64,000 nucleotides of DNA from Rhodocyclales bacterium (GCA_016177805.1 JACOUN010000051.1:1-64000), one strand, 5' to 3'; counted from the first letter of the stretch, positions 7,563 through 18,912 are shown. Numbers and translations are program-made. The notes: a model not told the origin generated them from the sequence alone.

Positions 7563-10561
7563 CGTCCGGCGCGCTCCTCTAAAAGCGCTCCGTATTGCCA
7601 AAGGATGTCCGAAGACAGCAAGCGAGCCTGGGTCTGCGTCCAATAACTGTAGCGGTCAAGCAGTCCAACAATAATTAGCGGGCGATTGGCATCGACGATG
7701 GTAATACGGCTAACTGCCAAGTCCTCGGCGTACTTAACCCACGTCGACGGCAATGCTTCCGGTAAAGCGTGTTTATCGAGCGAAATGGCAATGAACTTCC
7801 ATGGCAAGCTATCGTCATCAGGAAGCTGCGTGACATGAACGGCGTACCCACTGACGGACAACACCGCAGAAAGCTCTTCCAGTAGACGGGCACAAAAATG
7901 TTCCAGTTGAACTGGGGAGCATTGCATTGCCGCGTTTTTCTTCACATCCGAGAAAGGTGCCCGTGTGGTAAGGGTATCCGCAATGACCTCCTGATCATAG
8001 CGACCTAGGCCATAGATTCCCGCAACGGTGGTATCCAGCTCTTCCCAGTCGGGCTGATTGTCGAGAAGAGCCTTTGCGCATTCTTCAATGTTGGTTCGCA
8101 CCGCAGAACAAAGCGTCTCAGGCGGCACTAAAGGAAAACTCTCGACATCGTGCAACTGTAAAGCCTCGCGTTCCACGCCGAATTTCGCACTGGTCATTAA
8201 CGACCAATATTCGAACAGTTGGCTATGTACGAGAACGAGCAGGTATTGGGCGTAAAACTCACCATTGGAGTTCTCAGCCGCTGAAAATCCGTAATACGAT
8301 TCAGAATAAGCTAGCTTTATTGAACAATACAAAGCTCGCCCAAGATTGCGGTCAGCTTTGAGTCCTTCTCGAACTAAAACTAATGGCGCACGATAAATTT
8401 TGGGGTTGCGCGGCCATTGCAATCCTTCTGGCTGATACGGCAGAAGATCATCGGTTAGAACTGCATGCGGGTGTCTGGAGTAACGAGCTCCGAGTTTTAA
8501 ATACCCCTCAAGAAAAGCGTCATCGTCCGAGCGAGTGCCAACGATATAACCCTGACCCCGATATAACCCTCTTGCGGGTATCCAATACTCGCCTATTGAC
8601 TCATTTGACTTGGCTCGAATGCGGTTAACGATGGAAAGATCCAGTGCCGAGCCCCGGTACAGAGTTTTGATTAGTGCTGGTTGTTTGGCTGCCAAATCCA
8701 AAGCGATAGGAATCGCGTCGCTGGCATCGATGCGCATGCGCCCTTTGTCGTTGAGACTAGGTTCATCTTCTGGGCTAACCAATACGAACTGATCACTCTC
8801 TGTCGGCAGTCGGTTATCTGCGAATACCAAGCAAAATGGCTGGTCGACATTCGGCCAGACCTTGCTTTGGCGAATCGATGCGCCGTTCAGAATACCAGTG
8901 ACCGAGAGTGCCCGGAATATTGCGCTACGCGCTGCAAATCCCGCTTCTGACATCTTGAACAGCCAGCGTCCAGCCAGCGCCAGCGCGATACGCCCACCGG
9001 GCTTGGCCCAGTCCATCGCGCCCCAGACAAAAGGCAAGTCGGGAACCTGATCGGGATTCTTGTAGGAGCGCGCGATATCATCCAGACCGCGCCCGGTGGC
9101 AACTGCCCGACAACGTTGCGTGAACAATTGATCGATGGCTTTATAGGCGGGCTTCAGACTCGTCCATGGCGGATTGCCGATGACCAGATCGAATGCTCCC
9201 CCGAAGCTATCGGGTACATGTGGGCCAAGGCTCCCGGCCATCGGTTGAATAATCTTAGGATCGGAGCCCGGGTCGGCCACATCGACCAGTACCCGCCCCT
9301 CAAGTTTCTTGAAGGTCAAAGCCTCAACAGGTGTCGGATCAGGGTCCAGTTCCAGCGCGGTGAGATACAACGCCAAGGCAGCCAGCGTCCGCGCATGAGC
9401 ATTGATGTCGAAGCCGACCAATTGCTCATCCAGGATTCGGCGCAATACGCCGCGATCCGGACGCTGCCCGGTTTCCGCAAAGCTCAACTCTGCAAGCTTG
9501 CGGAAACAAGCCACCAGGAACACCCCGGCTCCACATGCTGGATCGAGAATTCGCGCAGCGGCACCTGCTGGGTGTTGATGGAAAGCCTCTCCGACCATGT
9601 ATTCTGCGATATGCGTGGGGGTGTAATACACGCTTGTGTCGCGCCTGGCCTCGGCATCGAAGCGGTACATCAACTCTTCATACGTTTCACTCAATAAACC
9701 GACCGGCAAGTGATCAAAATCCAGGTCGCCCCAGTTCAACGAACACTGCGAAGCGCCCGGAGCAATTGGCTGATCCAGGCCAAGAATAGCCTCAAGGGGA
9801 CGGCTGATCTGAGTTCCGCATGCTCGGTAGAGTCCCTGGAAATACTCTGAGTAAGCCTCTTTTCCGACTGGCAGCGCCAGTAAGTCACCGTTGAATGTTT
9901 CGTCCAGCCAAGTATTCGTTTCGAGCAAGCCTTGCTCGCTACTGAAACATTGCATCAATGATTGGGACCCTGGGGAAATCGCGGGAAGGTGTTCGGTACT
10001 GATGATCTTTCGTCCAATCAGATACCGGAAGAACAATGCCCGGCCAGTCAGGGCGATCGTCTCATCGGTCGAGAGACCCAAAGTCTTCAATTCCTGGCCA
10101 GCATCTGCCATCAACCCGAACAGTACGCTGCGCAGCAGCCGGGTAGAAGGCTCTGCAAGATTGTCCCCCTGGGCAAGGCGCGCGACGACGCCAAGGGAAT
10201 CCGCGTGCCCAGAAAAGAAACTGACCGGCTTCGTGCCTTCAGCGGGTTGGAGATCGGTCGCATAGATATCCAACCGACCAGGGCGCAAAACACCCAGCCA
10301 CGCTTGGTCGCCGCGCATCGCAAGCTTGCGGCGCAATTCGTCGATATTCAGCCTATCGACTGTCCCATTCAGGCGCGCTGTATCGACCACATAAAGCAAA
10401 GCTTGGGCTTGTGTTTCGACAACGGTATCCACCAAGGGGCGCTCTTCATGGCGCATCAGATCGACATAACGCAACATCCGCGGGTCGTTCAGGCAATGCA
10501 AGGCCACGCAGTCTTCCAAGCGTGCCCCAAAAGCCAGCAATTGATCGCTAGTGGTGTTCAT
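7559..10561 (-). CDS. N6-adenine DNA methyltransferase, Eco57I/TaqI class, with long N- and C-terminal extensions
   Basis: A 1000-aa protein. The SAM-binding motif I is ILDPACGAGVFL (338-349), preceded by the motif X-like VYYTPTHIAEYMV (311-323). The catalytic motif IV is NPPW (463-466), and VIGNPPWTSLK is typical of gamma-class N6-adenine methylases. Residues about 620-850 look like a target-recognition region ending in SAKFGVEREALQLHDVESFPL. The first 300 residues and the last 130 have no motif I recognise; I see no clear nuclease motif in the N-terminus, which fits the separate nuclease downstream. Four-base ATGA overlaps join it to both neighbours. Base composition is lower in GC than flanking genes, consistent with transfer. 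Confidence 0.85.
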   Translation of the reverse strand: MNTTSDQLLAFGARLEDCVALHCLNDPRMLRYVDLMRHEERPLVDTVVETQAQALLYVVDTARLNGTVDRLNIDELRRKLAMRGDQAWLGVLRPGRLDIYATDLQPAEGTKPVSFFSGHADSLGVVARLAQGDNLAEPSTRLLRSVLFGLMADAGQELKTLGLSTDETIALTGRALFFRYLIGRKIISTEHLPAISPGSQSLMQCFSSEQGLLETNTWLDETFNGDLLALPVGKEAYSEYFQGLYRACGTQISRPLEAILGLDQPIAPGASQCSLNWGDLDFDHLPVGLLSETYEELMYRFDAEARRDTSVYYTPTHIAEYMVGEAFHQHPAGAAARILDPACGAGVFLVACFRKLAELSFAETGQRPDRGVLRRILDEQLVGFDINAHARTLAALALYLTALELDPDPTPVEALTFKKLEGRVLVDVADPGSDPKIIQPMAGSLGPHVPDSFGGAFDLVIGNPPWTSLKPAYKAIDQLFTQRCRAVATGRGLDDIARSYKNPDQVPDLPFVWGAMDWAKPGGRIALALAGRWLFKMSEAGFAARSAIFRALSVTGILNGASIRQSKVWPNVDQPFCLVFADNRLPTESDQFVLVSPEDEPSLNDKGRMRIDASDAIPIALDLAAKQPALIKTLYRGSALDLSIVNRIRAKSNESIGEYWIPARGLYRGQGYIVGTRSDDDAFLEGYLKLGARYSRHPHAVLTDDLLPYQPEGLQWPRNPKIYRAPLVLVREGLKADRNLGRALYCSIKLAYSESYYGFSAAENSNGEFYAQYLLVLVHSQLFEYWSLMTSAKFGVEREALQLHDVESFPLVPPETLCSAVRTNIEECAKALLDNQPDWEELDTTVAGIYGLGRYDQEVIADTLTTRAPFSDVKKNAAMQCSPVQLEHFCARLLEELSAVLSVSGYAVHVTQLPDDDSLPWKFIAISLDKHALPEALPSTWVKYAEDLAVSRITIVDANRPLIIVGLLDRYSYWTQTQARLLSSDILWQYGALLEERAGR

Positions 10562-11013
10562 CGCGCGCGAGTATGCATGTCGGCAACCAGCACCAACTCC
10601 CGCTGGAGAGGCGCGACGCCGAGATATACGTTGATGCGCTTGCGCTCTTCTGCCATGTCAAACACCCAACCCGACTCCCCAAAAAGCATTGCCTCGACAC
10701 GACTGGTATTGCCATCCGCAAGGCGAATGAACACCCATTCCTCAGCGCTGACTGGGTTCGGCTCCTGCAGATACCGATGAATCCCTGCCGATAGCTGACC
10801 GAGCAGCCGGCTCTTAATCAGGAATTTATCCTCAAGCATTTGCAGGACCGTCATGGTCAACAGATCAGCTATGGTGAAGTGACGAGCACTCCTCTCCATC
10901 GTTTCCATGTAGGAGAAGGGCGGCAACTGGGTCCATGCATGAACGCGTGAGCGGCTGACGCCGCCCAGTGCGTTACAAACATCCTTGACGGTAAAGGATA
11001 ACGACGGGCCCAT
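10558..11013 (-). CDS. MerR-like helix-turn-helix regulator of the R-M operon (putative)
   Basis: A 151-aa protein. An N-terminal winged-helix pattern (FTVKDVCNALGGVSRSRVHAW, then ARHFTIADLLTMTVLQML) looks like a MerR-type DNA-binding domain. The C-terminal half (about 70-151) is unassigned. It is the first gene of the operon; its stop overlaps the methylase start (10558-10561). By position it could be the controller that delays nuclease expression until the host is methylated, as C proteins do in other R-M systems. This is inference from context. Confidence 0.65.
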   Translation of the reverse strand: MGPSLSFTVKDVCNALGGVSRSRVHAWTQLPPFSYMETMERSARHFTIADLLTMTVLQMLEDKFLIKSRLLGQLSAGIHRYLQEPNPVSAEEWVFIRLADGNTSRVEAMLFGESGWVFDMAEERKRINVYLGVAPLQRELVLVADMHTRAR

Positions 11014-11371
11014 GGCTGTTTTCTGCTCTACACAAAACTGTTCGCATTATAAAGCAGGTTTGGTGGGTCGAGGTAAAAATAATGTCATCTGGCTGAATTG
11101 CGTCCCCTTCGGACCGCCAATCCGCCGTGGATACTTCGATACCAATACTGCTCCTCACGGTTTCTTCGTCAGTAGGCTGAATCTCGCGCCAAATACGGTG
11201 CTTGCCAACTGCGAGTTGGCGCAAATTTCGCCAGCGCCTGCCCTTGTTCCCCAAGCGTGGCAGCCGGGTGGGACACGGTACGGTAGGGATCTACAGGGAG
11301 TGCTGATACTTCGCTTCCAACACCCATATACCGCTGATGTCGGATGGATCGTGTCCGATCACAATGTACCG
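11014..11371. other. 358-base intergenic stretch, right edge of the AT-richer cassette
   Basis: It holds the promoter of the regulator-methylase-nuclease operon (minus strand) at its left end. The rest has no convincing gene on either strand. A 93-codon open frame across it has no family features. I saw no tRNA, transposase fragment or terminal repeat that would explain insertion. Confidence 0.5.
11046..11051 (-). promoter_or_regulatory. -10 box for the R-M operon
   Basis: The minus strand reads TATAAT, a perfect consensus -10 hexamer, 33 bases before the regulator's ATG. No good -35 lies at 17 bases (TTTACC occurs about 20 bases upstream), which would fit an activator- or repressor-controlled promoter. 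An exact consensus box is notable in such GC-rich surroundings. Confidence 0.55.
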
Positions 11372-12661
11372 CTAGTTCGCGTCCGGCCAGCTGATGGTAA
11401 AGCGCGCGCCGCCGATCGGTGCGTCTTCCACGCTGGCACCACCGTGATGGGCGCGCGCGACCTGGTCGACGATCGCCAGGCCCAGCCCGAAGCCGCCGGT
11501 GTCGCGGCTGCGGCTTGCGTCGAGGCGGGAAAACGGTTCGAACAGCGTGGCGCGATCCGTGGGCGGGATGCCTGGGCCGTCGTCGTCGACGATCAGCATG
11601 GTTTGCCCATCAGCGTGGTGCAGCCGCAATTCGATGCGCTGGCGCGCGTGGCGCAAGGCGTTGCGCAACAGATTGTGCGCCGCGCGCGCCATCAGGCGCG
11701 GTTCCAGGGATACGGTCGCGGGGGGTGGCGCGGCGATTTCGATCCTGACGTGGCGCGCCTGGGCTTCGAGCATGAGCGGGCCGAGCACGCTGTCGAGCCA
11801 CGCGGCGGCGGCCACCACTTCCAGGCGCGGGGGCCGGCTCGCCTGCTGCAACTGCGCGTAGGAGAGCATCTCGCGGATCAGCGCGTCCAGTTCGCGCAGA
11901 TCCTCGCGCATCGACTCGGCGCGCGCGTTTTGCGCTTCCAGACCGGATTCTTCGGCCAGCAGGTCGAGGGCGAAACCGATGCGCGCGATCGGGGTACGCA
12001 GTTCGTGGGCGACGCCGTTGATGAGTTGGCGTTGCAGGCCGGCCAGTCGTTCGAGGCGCTCGGCCATCGCGTTGAAATCGGTTGCCAGCGGACGCAGGTC
12101 GGATCGGGGGCGCACGTGCGCGCGCGCGCTCAGCTCGCCGGCGCCTATCCGTTCGGCGGTGCCGGTCAGCGTCTGCAGGTCGCGCCAGTAGCGCCACACC
12201 CAGCCGCCCACCAGACCGGCCATGATCAGCAGGAACATCAGGTTGCTCAGCGCGGCCCACACCAGTTCGGCCGGATGTGGCGGCGCCGAGACCTGCAGCA
12301 GGGTGTCCGCGTCGAGCTGGGTGAGAAAGCGGGTCGCGTCGTCGCGCAGCACCGGCTGCCGCGCCGCGAGCAGGGCCGATTCCTCGGGCGTCAATGCCGC
12401 GTTGCCGGTTGCCAGCAGGGATAGTTCAAGGCCGTAGTGCGGTTGCAGGCGCGCCAGGTGCGCCACGCGCGCGTGGCCGTCCATGGGCGCCAGTTCGCCG
12501 TGCAGGTGGTAGAGCTGGCCGCGCACCAGTTCGCGCACGTGGGCGTCTTCGATCGGGGCCAGCCATTGGTCCGCCACGAGTTGGACCAGGAACACGCCGA
12601 CGAAGGCGCCGCCGAACAGCAGCAGGAAGCGGCGCAGGAACAGCAGCAGGGCGGTTTTCAT
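11372..12661 (-). CDS. sensor histidine kinase, RstB-like
   Basis: A 429-aa membrane kinase. TM1 is at about 8-30, a roughly 105-residue periplasmic sensor follows, TM2 is at about 134-157, then HAMP. The H-box GVAHELRTPIARIGF has phospho-acceptor His219. An N-box (RAAHNLLRNALRHA), a D-box (VDDDGPGIP) and a G-box (GGFGLGLAIV) complete the kinase. ATG 12661 overlaps the response-regulator stop as ATGA, so I prefer it to an upstream GTG. The gene lies downstream of its regulator in one operon. The signal is unknown; RstAB homologues in enterics respond to PhoPQ or acid, but that should not be transferred here. Confidence 0.9.
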   Translation of the reverse strand: MKTALLLFLRRFLLLFGGAFVGVFLVQLVADQWLAPIEDAHVRELVRGQLYHLHGELAPMDGHARVAHLARLQPHYGLELSLLATGNAALTPEESALLAARQPVLRDDATRFLTQLDADTLLQVSAPPHPAELVWAALSNLMFLLIMAGLVGGWVWRYWRDLQTLTGTAERIGAGELSARAHVRPRSDLRPLATDFNAMAERLERLAGLQRQLINGVAHELRTPIARIGFALDLLAEESGLEAQNARAESMREDLRELDALIREMLSYAQLQQASRPPRLEVVAAAAWLDSVLGPLMLEAQARHVRIEIAAPPPATVSLEPRLMARAAHNLLRNALRHARQRIELRLHHADGQTMLIVDDDGPGIPPTDRATLFEPFSRLDASRSRDTGGFGLGLAIVDQVARAHHGGASVEDAPIGGARFTISWPDAN

Positions 12662-13338
12662 CCCCACAGCCCCGGACTGAACAGATAGCCCTTGCCCCAG
12701 ACGGTCTTGATCCGCCTGGTGTCGCGGTCGTCATCGCCGAGCTTGCGCCGCAGTTTGCCTATGGTGACGTCGACCGAACGATCGAGGCCGTCGAAGTCTA
12801 TTCCGCGCAGCGCGTTCAGGATCGCGTCGCGCGACAGCACCTGTCCGGCGTGGCGCGCAAGCAGCGCGAGCAGTTCGAACTCGCTGGTGGACAGTTCCAC
12901 CGGCGCGCCGTCCAGCGCCACCGCGCGGTTGTCCGGGTCGATCACCAGGGCGCCGAAGCACAGCCGTGGGTCGGCGCCTTGCCGCGCCGGGCGGCGCAGC
13001 AAGGCGCGCACCCTGGCGAGCAGCACGCGTGGTTCGACCGGTTTGATCACGTAGTCGTCGGCGCCCAGTTCCAGGCCCGTGACCTGGTCTTCCGCGCTGG
13101 CGGTGAGCATCAGGATCGGCACGTCGGCGCTCTCGCGCAGGTCCCGGCACAGCGCCAGCCCGTCGCGGCCCGGCAGCATCAGGTCGAGAATGACCAGATG
13201 CGGCCGGGTCCGGGCGAACTCGGCCATGGCCAGGTCGCCACGCGCGACGGTGGTGACGGTGAAGTCGAAGCGGCGCAGATAGGTCTGGATGAGCTGTGCC
13301 AGCTTGATGTCGTCTTCGATCAGCAACAAGGTGTGCAT
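12658..13338 (-). CDS. OmpR-family response regulator, RstA-like
   Basis: A 226-aa regulator. The receiver domain has the acidic pair EDD near residues 8-10, phospho-acceptor Asp52 in VILDLMLPG, Thr in LTAS and Lys in VIKPVEP. The C-terminal winged helix has LSTSEFELLALLARHAGQVLSR and the recognition region RSVDVTIGKLRRKLG. It starts 31 bp after the serine-hydrolase gene's ORF end on the opposite side of the operon order and is translationally coupled to the kinase that follows. Target genes are not evident. Confidence 0.92.
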   Translation of the reverse strand: MHTLLLIEDDIKLAQLIQTYLRRFDFTVTTVARGDLAMAEFARTRPHLVILDLMLPGRDGLALCRDLRESADVPILMLTASAEDQVTGLELGADDYVIKPVEPRVLLARVRALLRRPARQGADPRLCFGALVIDPDNRAVALDGAPVELSTSEFELLALLARHAGQVLSRDAILNALRGIDFDGLDRSVDVTIGKLRRKLGDDDRDTRRIKTVWGKGYLFSPGLWG

Positions 13339-13369
13339 CGGGCGTGGCGTCCGGGCGGTGGCGAGGCCG

Positions 13370-15133
13370 TCAGTTTGCCGCGCGGGGGATGTCGAGGTCC
13401 AGTATGCGCAGGCTGCCGTCGGGGGCGGCCTCGATCACGTGGCCGTTGCCGCGCCCGATGCCGGCCACCACGGCGGTGTTCGCGTCCAGGGCCTGCAACG
13501 GATAGACCTCTTCGTCGTCGAGCACCAGGGCGAGCCAGCCGTCTTCGGCGACCAGCGACAGGTGAAATGTGTCCGAGGCGTCATAGCTGCCTTGCCGCGC
13601 GAGCCATTGGGGCGGGATGGGGGTCGGGCTGATGCGGGTGGCGATGGTGGCCTGTCCGCGACCGGCGCGTTCGACCAGCAACGCCCGTTCACTGCCTATC
13701 GTGTCCACGCGCAGCCGTGTTTCACGGTCGAGACCGCCATCCACGGCCACTCGATACCAGCCGTCCGCATCACGCAGCAGCGGCTGCGGCGCGGCGCCGG
13801 GGGTGCTCAACAGCAGGCGGGCGCCATCGGAGGTCAGTTCGAGCACGCCGGACTCGCCCATGGTGTAGCGATAGATGCCGGGGTAGCCGGTCAGGTCCGC
13901 GGGCGTCGGCGCGAGCGCGTCGCTGGTCGGCAGCAGCGGGTCCGGTGGCGGCGTCTGTGCGGTTTTTTCCGACCACATCCGGCGCAGGATGGCCTCGGCG
14001 TAGGGGGCGGTGATCGCATCGCCGGTATCGCTGTTGGTCAGGATCACCACGCCCAGACGGTGCTGCGGCAGCAGCATCAGGATGCTGTGGTCGGCCCCGG
14101 TGCTGCCGTCGTGCTGCGCGACCGCGACGCCCGGCGCGATGCCGCTCACCTCCGGGCGGGTGACGAACCAGCCCAACCCGACCTGCGAGTCGCGGTCGAA
14201 GGGATTGTCCGGGTGCTGGGGCGTGAGCATCTGCGCAAGCGTTTGCGGGCGCAGGATCGTTTGTCCGTCCAGGGTGCCGTCGTTGAACACCATCTGCATG
14301 AAACGGGCCAGTTCTCCGGCGCTGCTCCACAGCCCGCCGGCCGGCATCAGATCGTAGTCCTCGGCCTGGGTGCCGACGCTCGCGCCGTCGATGTGGCCGT
14401 GGGCGAGCGCTTGCGTCGGGTCGGTGCGCACGGTCGAGCGCGTCATGCCCAGCGGGCGCAACACCTGAGTGGTGACGTACTGCTCGTAGGCGAGCCCGCT
14501 GCGCTGCTCGATGACCGAGCCGAGCAGGTCGTAGGCGAGGTTGGAGTAGGCGAGCAGTTGTCCGGGCGGGTAGGTCAGGTGCACCCCCTGGACGGCTTGC
14601 GCCAGATTGCCGGGCACCACGCCGGGGGCATGCCCGATGCCGGCGAGGCTGGTTTCGGGCAGGCCGGCATGGTGGCTGAGCATCTGCCTGAGCGTGACCT
14701 CGCGGTCGGCCTGGGCCGGGTCGGCGTGGAAGCGCGACCGTACGTGAAAGCCGGGCAGCGCGTCCGCTAGCGGCGCATCGGGGGTGAATTGGCCGTGTTC
14801 GGCCAACCGCATGACGGCGGTCGCGGTCACGAGCTTGGTGATCGAGCCGGCGCGCATCAGCGTGTCGGCGCTGACCGGATCGGTCTTGCCCGCTTCGCGC
14901 ACGCCGAACCCGGCCTGCCACACGACTTGCTGGTCGTCCACCAGCGCCAGCGACAGGCCCACGACCTGGTGCTCGGCCATGGCGGCGGGGATTTCCCGTT
15001 GCAACTCGTCGATCAAGCGCGCGTAGGGGCGATCGACGGGGGGGGACGGTGCGTCGCTGCCGCTACCGCCGCCGCAGGCGGTGAGCAGGGCGGCAATTGC
15101 AGCGATGACGAAGGGGGTGCGGGGATGGGGCAT
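13370..15133 (-). CDS. beta-lactamase-family serine hydrolase, lipoprotein
   Basis: A 587-aa protein. The lipoprotein signal has LLTAC with Cys20, so it is probably anchored in an envelope membrane. The class C beta-lactamase/DD-peptidase fold shows the SxxK motif SITK (Ser97, Lys100), a YSN motif in LAYSNLAYDLLG, and HDGSTGADHS as the third-motif equivalent. After about residue 400 there is an extra C-terminal beta-rich domain of roughly 180 residues not seen in AmpC. Substrate may be a peptide or ester; beta-lactam resistance should not be assumed. It lies upstream of the two-component pair with a 31-bp gap and may be co-transcribed with it. Confidence 0.85.
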   Translation of the reverse strand: MPHPRTPFVIAAIAALLTACGGGSGSDAPSPPVDRPYARLIDELQREIPAAMAEHQVVGLSLALVDDQQVVWQAGFGVREAGKTDPVSADTLMRAGSITKLVTATAVMRLAEHGQFTPDAPLADALPGFHVRSRFHADPAQADREVTLRQMLSHHAGLPETSLAGIGHAPGVVPGNLAQAVQGVHLTYPPGQLLAYSNLAYDLLGSVIEQRSGLAYEQYVTTQVLRPLGMTRSTVRTDPTQALAHGHIDGASVGTQAEDYDLMPAGGLWSSAGELARFMQMVFNDGTLDGQTILRPQTLAQMLTPQHPDNPFDRDSQVGLGWFVTRPEVSGIAPGVAVAQHDGSTGADHSILMLLPQHRLGVVILTNSDTGDAITAPYAEAILRRMWSEKTAQTPPPDPLLPTSDALAPTPADLTGYPGIYRYTMGESGVLELTSDGARLLLSTPGAAPQPLLRDADGWYRVAVDGGLDRETRLRVDTIGSERALLVERAGRGQATIATRISPTPIPPQWLARQGSYDASDTFHLSLVAEDGWLALVLDDEEVYPLQALDANTAVVAGIGRGNGHVIEAAPDGSLRILDLDIPRAAN

Positions 15134-15226
15134 GGAGGGTCTCCGGTTGGGTAACGGAGGCCATGCTAGGAGTGCGGTCAGAGCCGATCCGGCGGCAATT
15201 GTCGGGAAACTGTAAAAGTTGTCGCA

Positions 15227-16230
15227 TCACGACAGCTCGCCGCTCAGCGCTTGCCCGATGGTCGCGCCGAGCGCGGCGGGGGTCGCGCCGCCGGCGCTCA
15301 GGAAGTGCAGTTTTGCGAACGCCGCTTCGAGCGTCATGTCCGCACCGGCGACGACCCCGATGCCCGCGAGCGACGCTCCGGTCGCGTAGCTGCCCTGGTG
15401 CACGCGCCCGTTCGCGCACTGGGTGGTATTGACCACGACGATGCCGCGCGCCACGGCGCGCGCGAGTGCGTCCATCAGGGGTTGATCGGCGTCCGGCGCG
15501 TTGCCGACGCCATAGGTGCGCAGCACCAGGGCGCGCACCGAGGGGCTGTCGAGCACGGCGTCTACGGTGCGGGCGCTGATGCCCGGATACACCGGCAGCA
15601 CCGCGACCGCCTCGGCGTTGAAGTCCGGCACCACGAAGTCGCGGCTCGACGCTGGCAGCAGCATTTCGTGGTGCAGCGCGATGTCGATGCCGACATCGGC
15701 CAGCGGCGGCCAGTTGGGCGAGTCAAAGGCGTCGAAGGCGGTGCTCTTCAGCTTGCTGCTGCGATTGCCGCGCAGCAACCGGCGGTCGAAGTACACGCAC
15801 ACCTCGCGGATCGGGTGGTGGGCGGCAAGGATCAGCGCGGTCTGCAGGTTTCGCGGCGCGTCGCTGCGTGGTTCGATGAGCGGGATCTGCGCGCCGGTGA
15901 AGATCACCGGCTTGTCGCTGCCGCGCAGCATGAAGGACAGCGCCGAGGCGCTCCATGCCATCGTGTCGGTGCCGTGCAGCACGACGAAGCCAGCGTAGTC
16001 GTCCCAGCGCGCGAGCAGCGCCGTGGCGATCGCGCTCCAGTGGGCGGGCCGCAGGTTCGCGCTGTCGATCAGGGTGTCCAGCTCGACCACGTCGAATGCT
16101 GGCAGCTCCGCCGCCGTCGTGCGGAGCTGCCGTCCGAGCAGTTGGCCGAAGCCCGCCATCGGACGGTAGCCCCGTGGTGACGGACGCATGCCGATCGTGC
16201 CCCCGGTGTGGAGGACCAGTACCCGTGACG

Positions 16231-16234
<4 letters not shown>
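15227..16234 (-). CDS. ansA: L-asparaginase, type I
   Basis: A 335-aa amidohydrolase converting asparagine to aspartate and ammonia. The first catalytic motif HTGGTIGM gives Thr13, the second is VLHGTDTMAWSASAL, and GNRSSKLKS carries the expected Lys. No signal peptide is present, so it is probably cytoplasmic (type I). The start is GTG 16234, overlapping the aspartase stop as GTGA. The pair would run asparagine to aspartate to fumarate in one operon. Confidence 0.88.
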
Positions 16235-17640
<1,406 letters not shown>

Positions 17641-17942
17641 GGGGCCATCCATCCCTGGATGCGCGGGGAATCCGGGGTCGGCTGCGGCTGCGGACGGGAG
17701 GCGGCACGCGGGTGGTGCGGGCCGGGGCAAGGGGTGAGGTGCACGACGAGTCTCCATGTGCGACCAGGGTCGCTGTTATCGTTTTGCGGCTGAAAAACAC
17801 CGCCATTCCAGCATCCGGCAGGCGCGCGGTAAATTTGCCGATCTGGATCGCACTGGCGCACAATGGCGCTGTCGCTGCGCCATATCGCGTCAGATGCGAC
17901 CGGGCTGGTGGTGGTCTGCTCCCATGCGCAAAGGAATCGGCG
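17641..17942. promoter_or_regulatory. divergent regulatory region between aspA and the HTH regulator
   Basis: This 302-base gap must carry promoters for both directions. A clean inverted repeat lies at 17862-17868 and 17876-17882 (ATGGCGC, 7-base spacer, GCGCCAT), 60 bp before the regulator start. It is a candidate operator. No other gene is visible here. Confidence 0.45.
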
Positions 17943-18755
17943 ATGCACGAAAATTTTGCTCACAACCTCCGGCTGTTGTGCAGATACTACCGCTCGATCG
18001 CGGAAGTCTGCCGGCGCCTGGACATCAATCGTCCGCAGTTCAACCGCTACCTGAGCGGTCGCTACCGTCCGTCGGCGCACACGCTACGACGGTTCTGTGA
18101 TTTTTTCGGAGTCGAAGAGCACGAGATCCTGCTGCCGAGCGGCCAGTTCGAGCGCCTGGTGCAGGTGCGCCCGCGTCGCCCGCCCGCCGGCCCACCCGCC
18201 ACGCCCGAGGCGCCGCATCTTGCGCATCTGAAGGATCTCGGCACCGCCGGGCTCGACAAGTATCTTGGTTACTACTTCGAGCACTACCTGTCGATGGCGT
18301 GTCCGGGCAAGATCCTGCGCACCCTGGTGTGCCTGGAACGCCGTGACGAGCGCGTCTATTACCAACGCACCGAACGGCTCGTCGAGCACCCGCGCGAGAA
18401 GGCCTATCACGGCATCTACCTGGGCATGGCGCATTTCCTCACCGACCGCATCTTTCTCTCCGACTACGAGTCGCTGACCGGACTGGAGATGACGCAGACG
18501 ATCTTGTTCCCGTCGTTCAAGAACCGCGTCACTCGCCTTACCGGATTGAAGCTCGGTGTCTCCGGCAGCGGCGAGCGCATGCCGTGCTGCGCCCGCGTCG
18601 TCTATGAATATCTGGGCCATGCGGTGGACGTGCGGCGCGCGCTGCGCCTGTGCGGTCTCTATGAACCGGACGCCGCGCAGGTCGACGCGTCGATCCGCAA
18701 GGCGGTGGTGAACGACATCGCGCCGGGCGAATGGCATTTCCGCGCGCGTTTCTGA
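17943..18755 (+). CDS. Cro/CI-type HTH transcriptional regulator
   Basis: A 270-aa protein. The N-terminal HTH (about 5-60) reads LLCRYYRSIAEVCRRLDI, then FNRYLSGRYRPSAHTLRRF. It is followed by a roughly 180-residue domain I do not recognise, probably ligand-binding (LDKYLGYYFEHYL, then YHGIYLGMAHFL). I chose ATG 17943 because the longer frame reading from 17712 is not protein-like before it. Divergent placement next to aspA-ansA makes it a plausible regulator of aspartate or asparagine catabolism. Confidence 0.78.
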   Translation: MHENFAHNLRLLCRYYRSIAEVCRRLDINRPQFNRYLSGRYRPSAHTLRRFCDFFGVEEHEILLPSGQFERLVQVRPRRPPAGPPATPEAPHLAHLKDLGTAGLDKYLGYYFEHYLSMACPGKILRTLVCLERRDERVYYQRTERLVEHPREKAYHGIYLGMAHFLTDRIFLSDYESLTGLEMTQTILFPSFKNRVTRLTGLKLGVSGSGERMPCCARVVYEYLGHAVDVRRALRLCGLYEPDAAQVDASIRKAVVNDIAPGEWHFRARF

Positions 18756-18912
18756 GCGCCCTTGAGAATTCCGAACATTACAACTATGTAATTTAGCGGT
18801 CAGCCGTTTGTCGGGCTGGCGCAAGTACGATGGCCGCCGTGACATGAATTACGGGCCGCGTATGTCGCCCTTCATGGCCTCCCCCGACTGCTTCCAATCT
18901 CCCCCGAAGGCC

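Noticed and set aside
10973-11254. 93-codon minus-strand frame upstream of the R-M regulator
   Set aside because: It overlaps the regulator start in another frame, contains the promoter, and has no family features.
13377-15133. Metallo- or class C beta-lactamase giving antibiotic resistance
   Set aside because: SxxK and YSN fit the broad serine-hydrolase family. Length, lipobox and extra C-terminal domain do not support a resistance enzyme.
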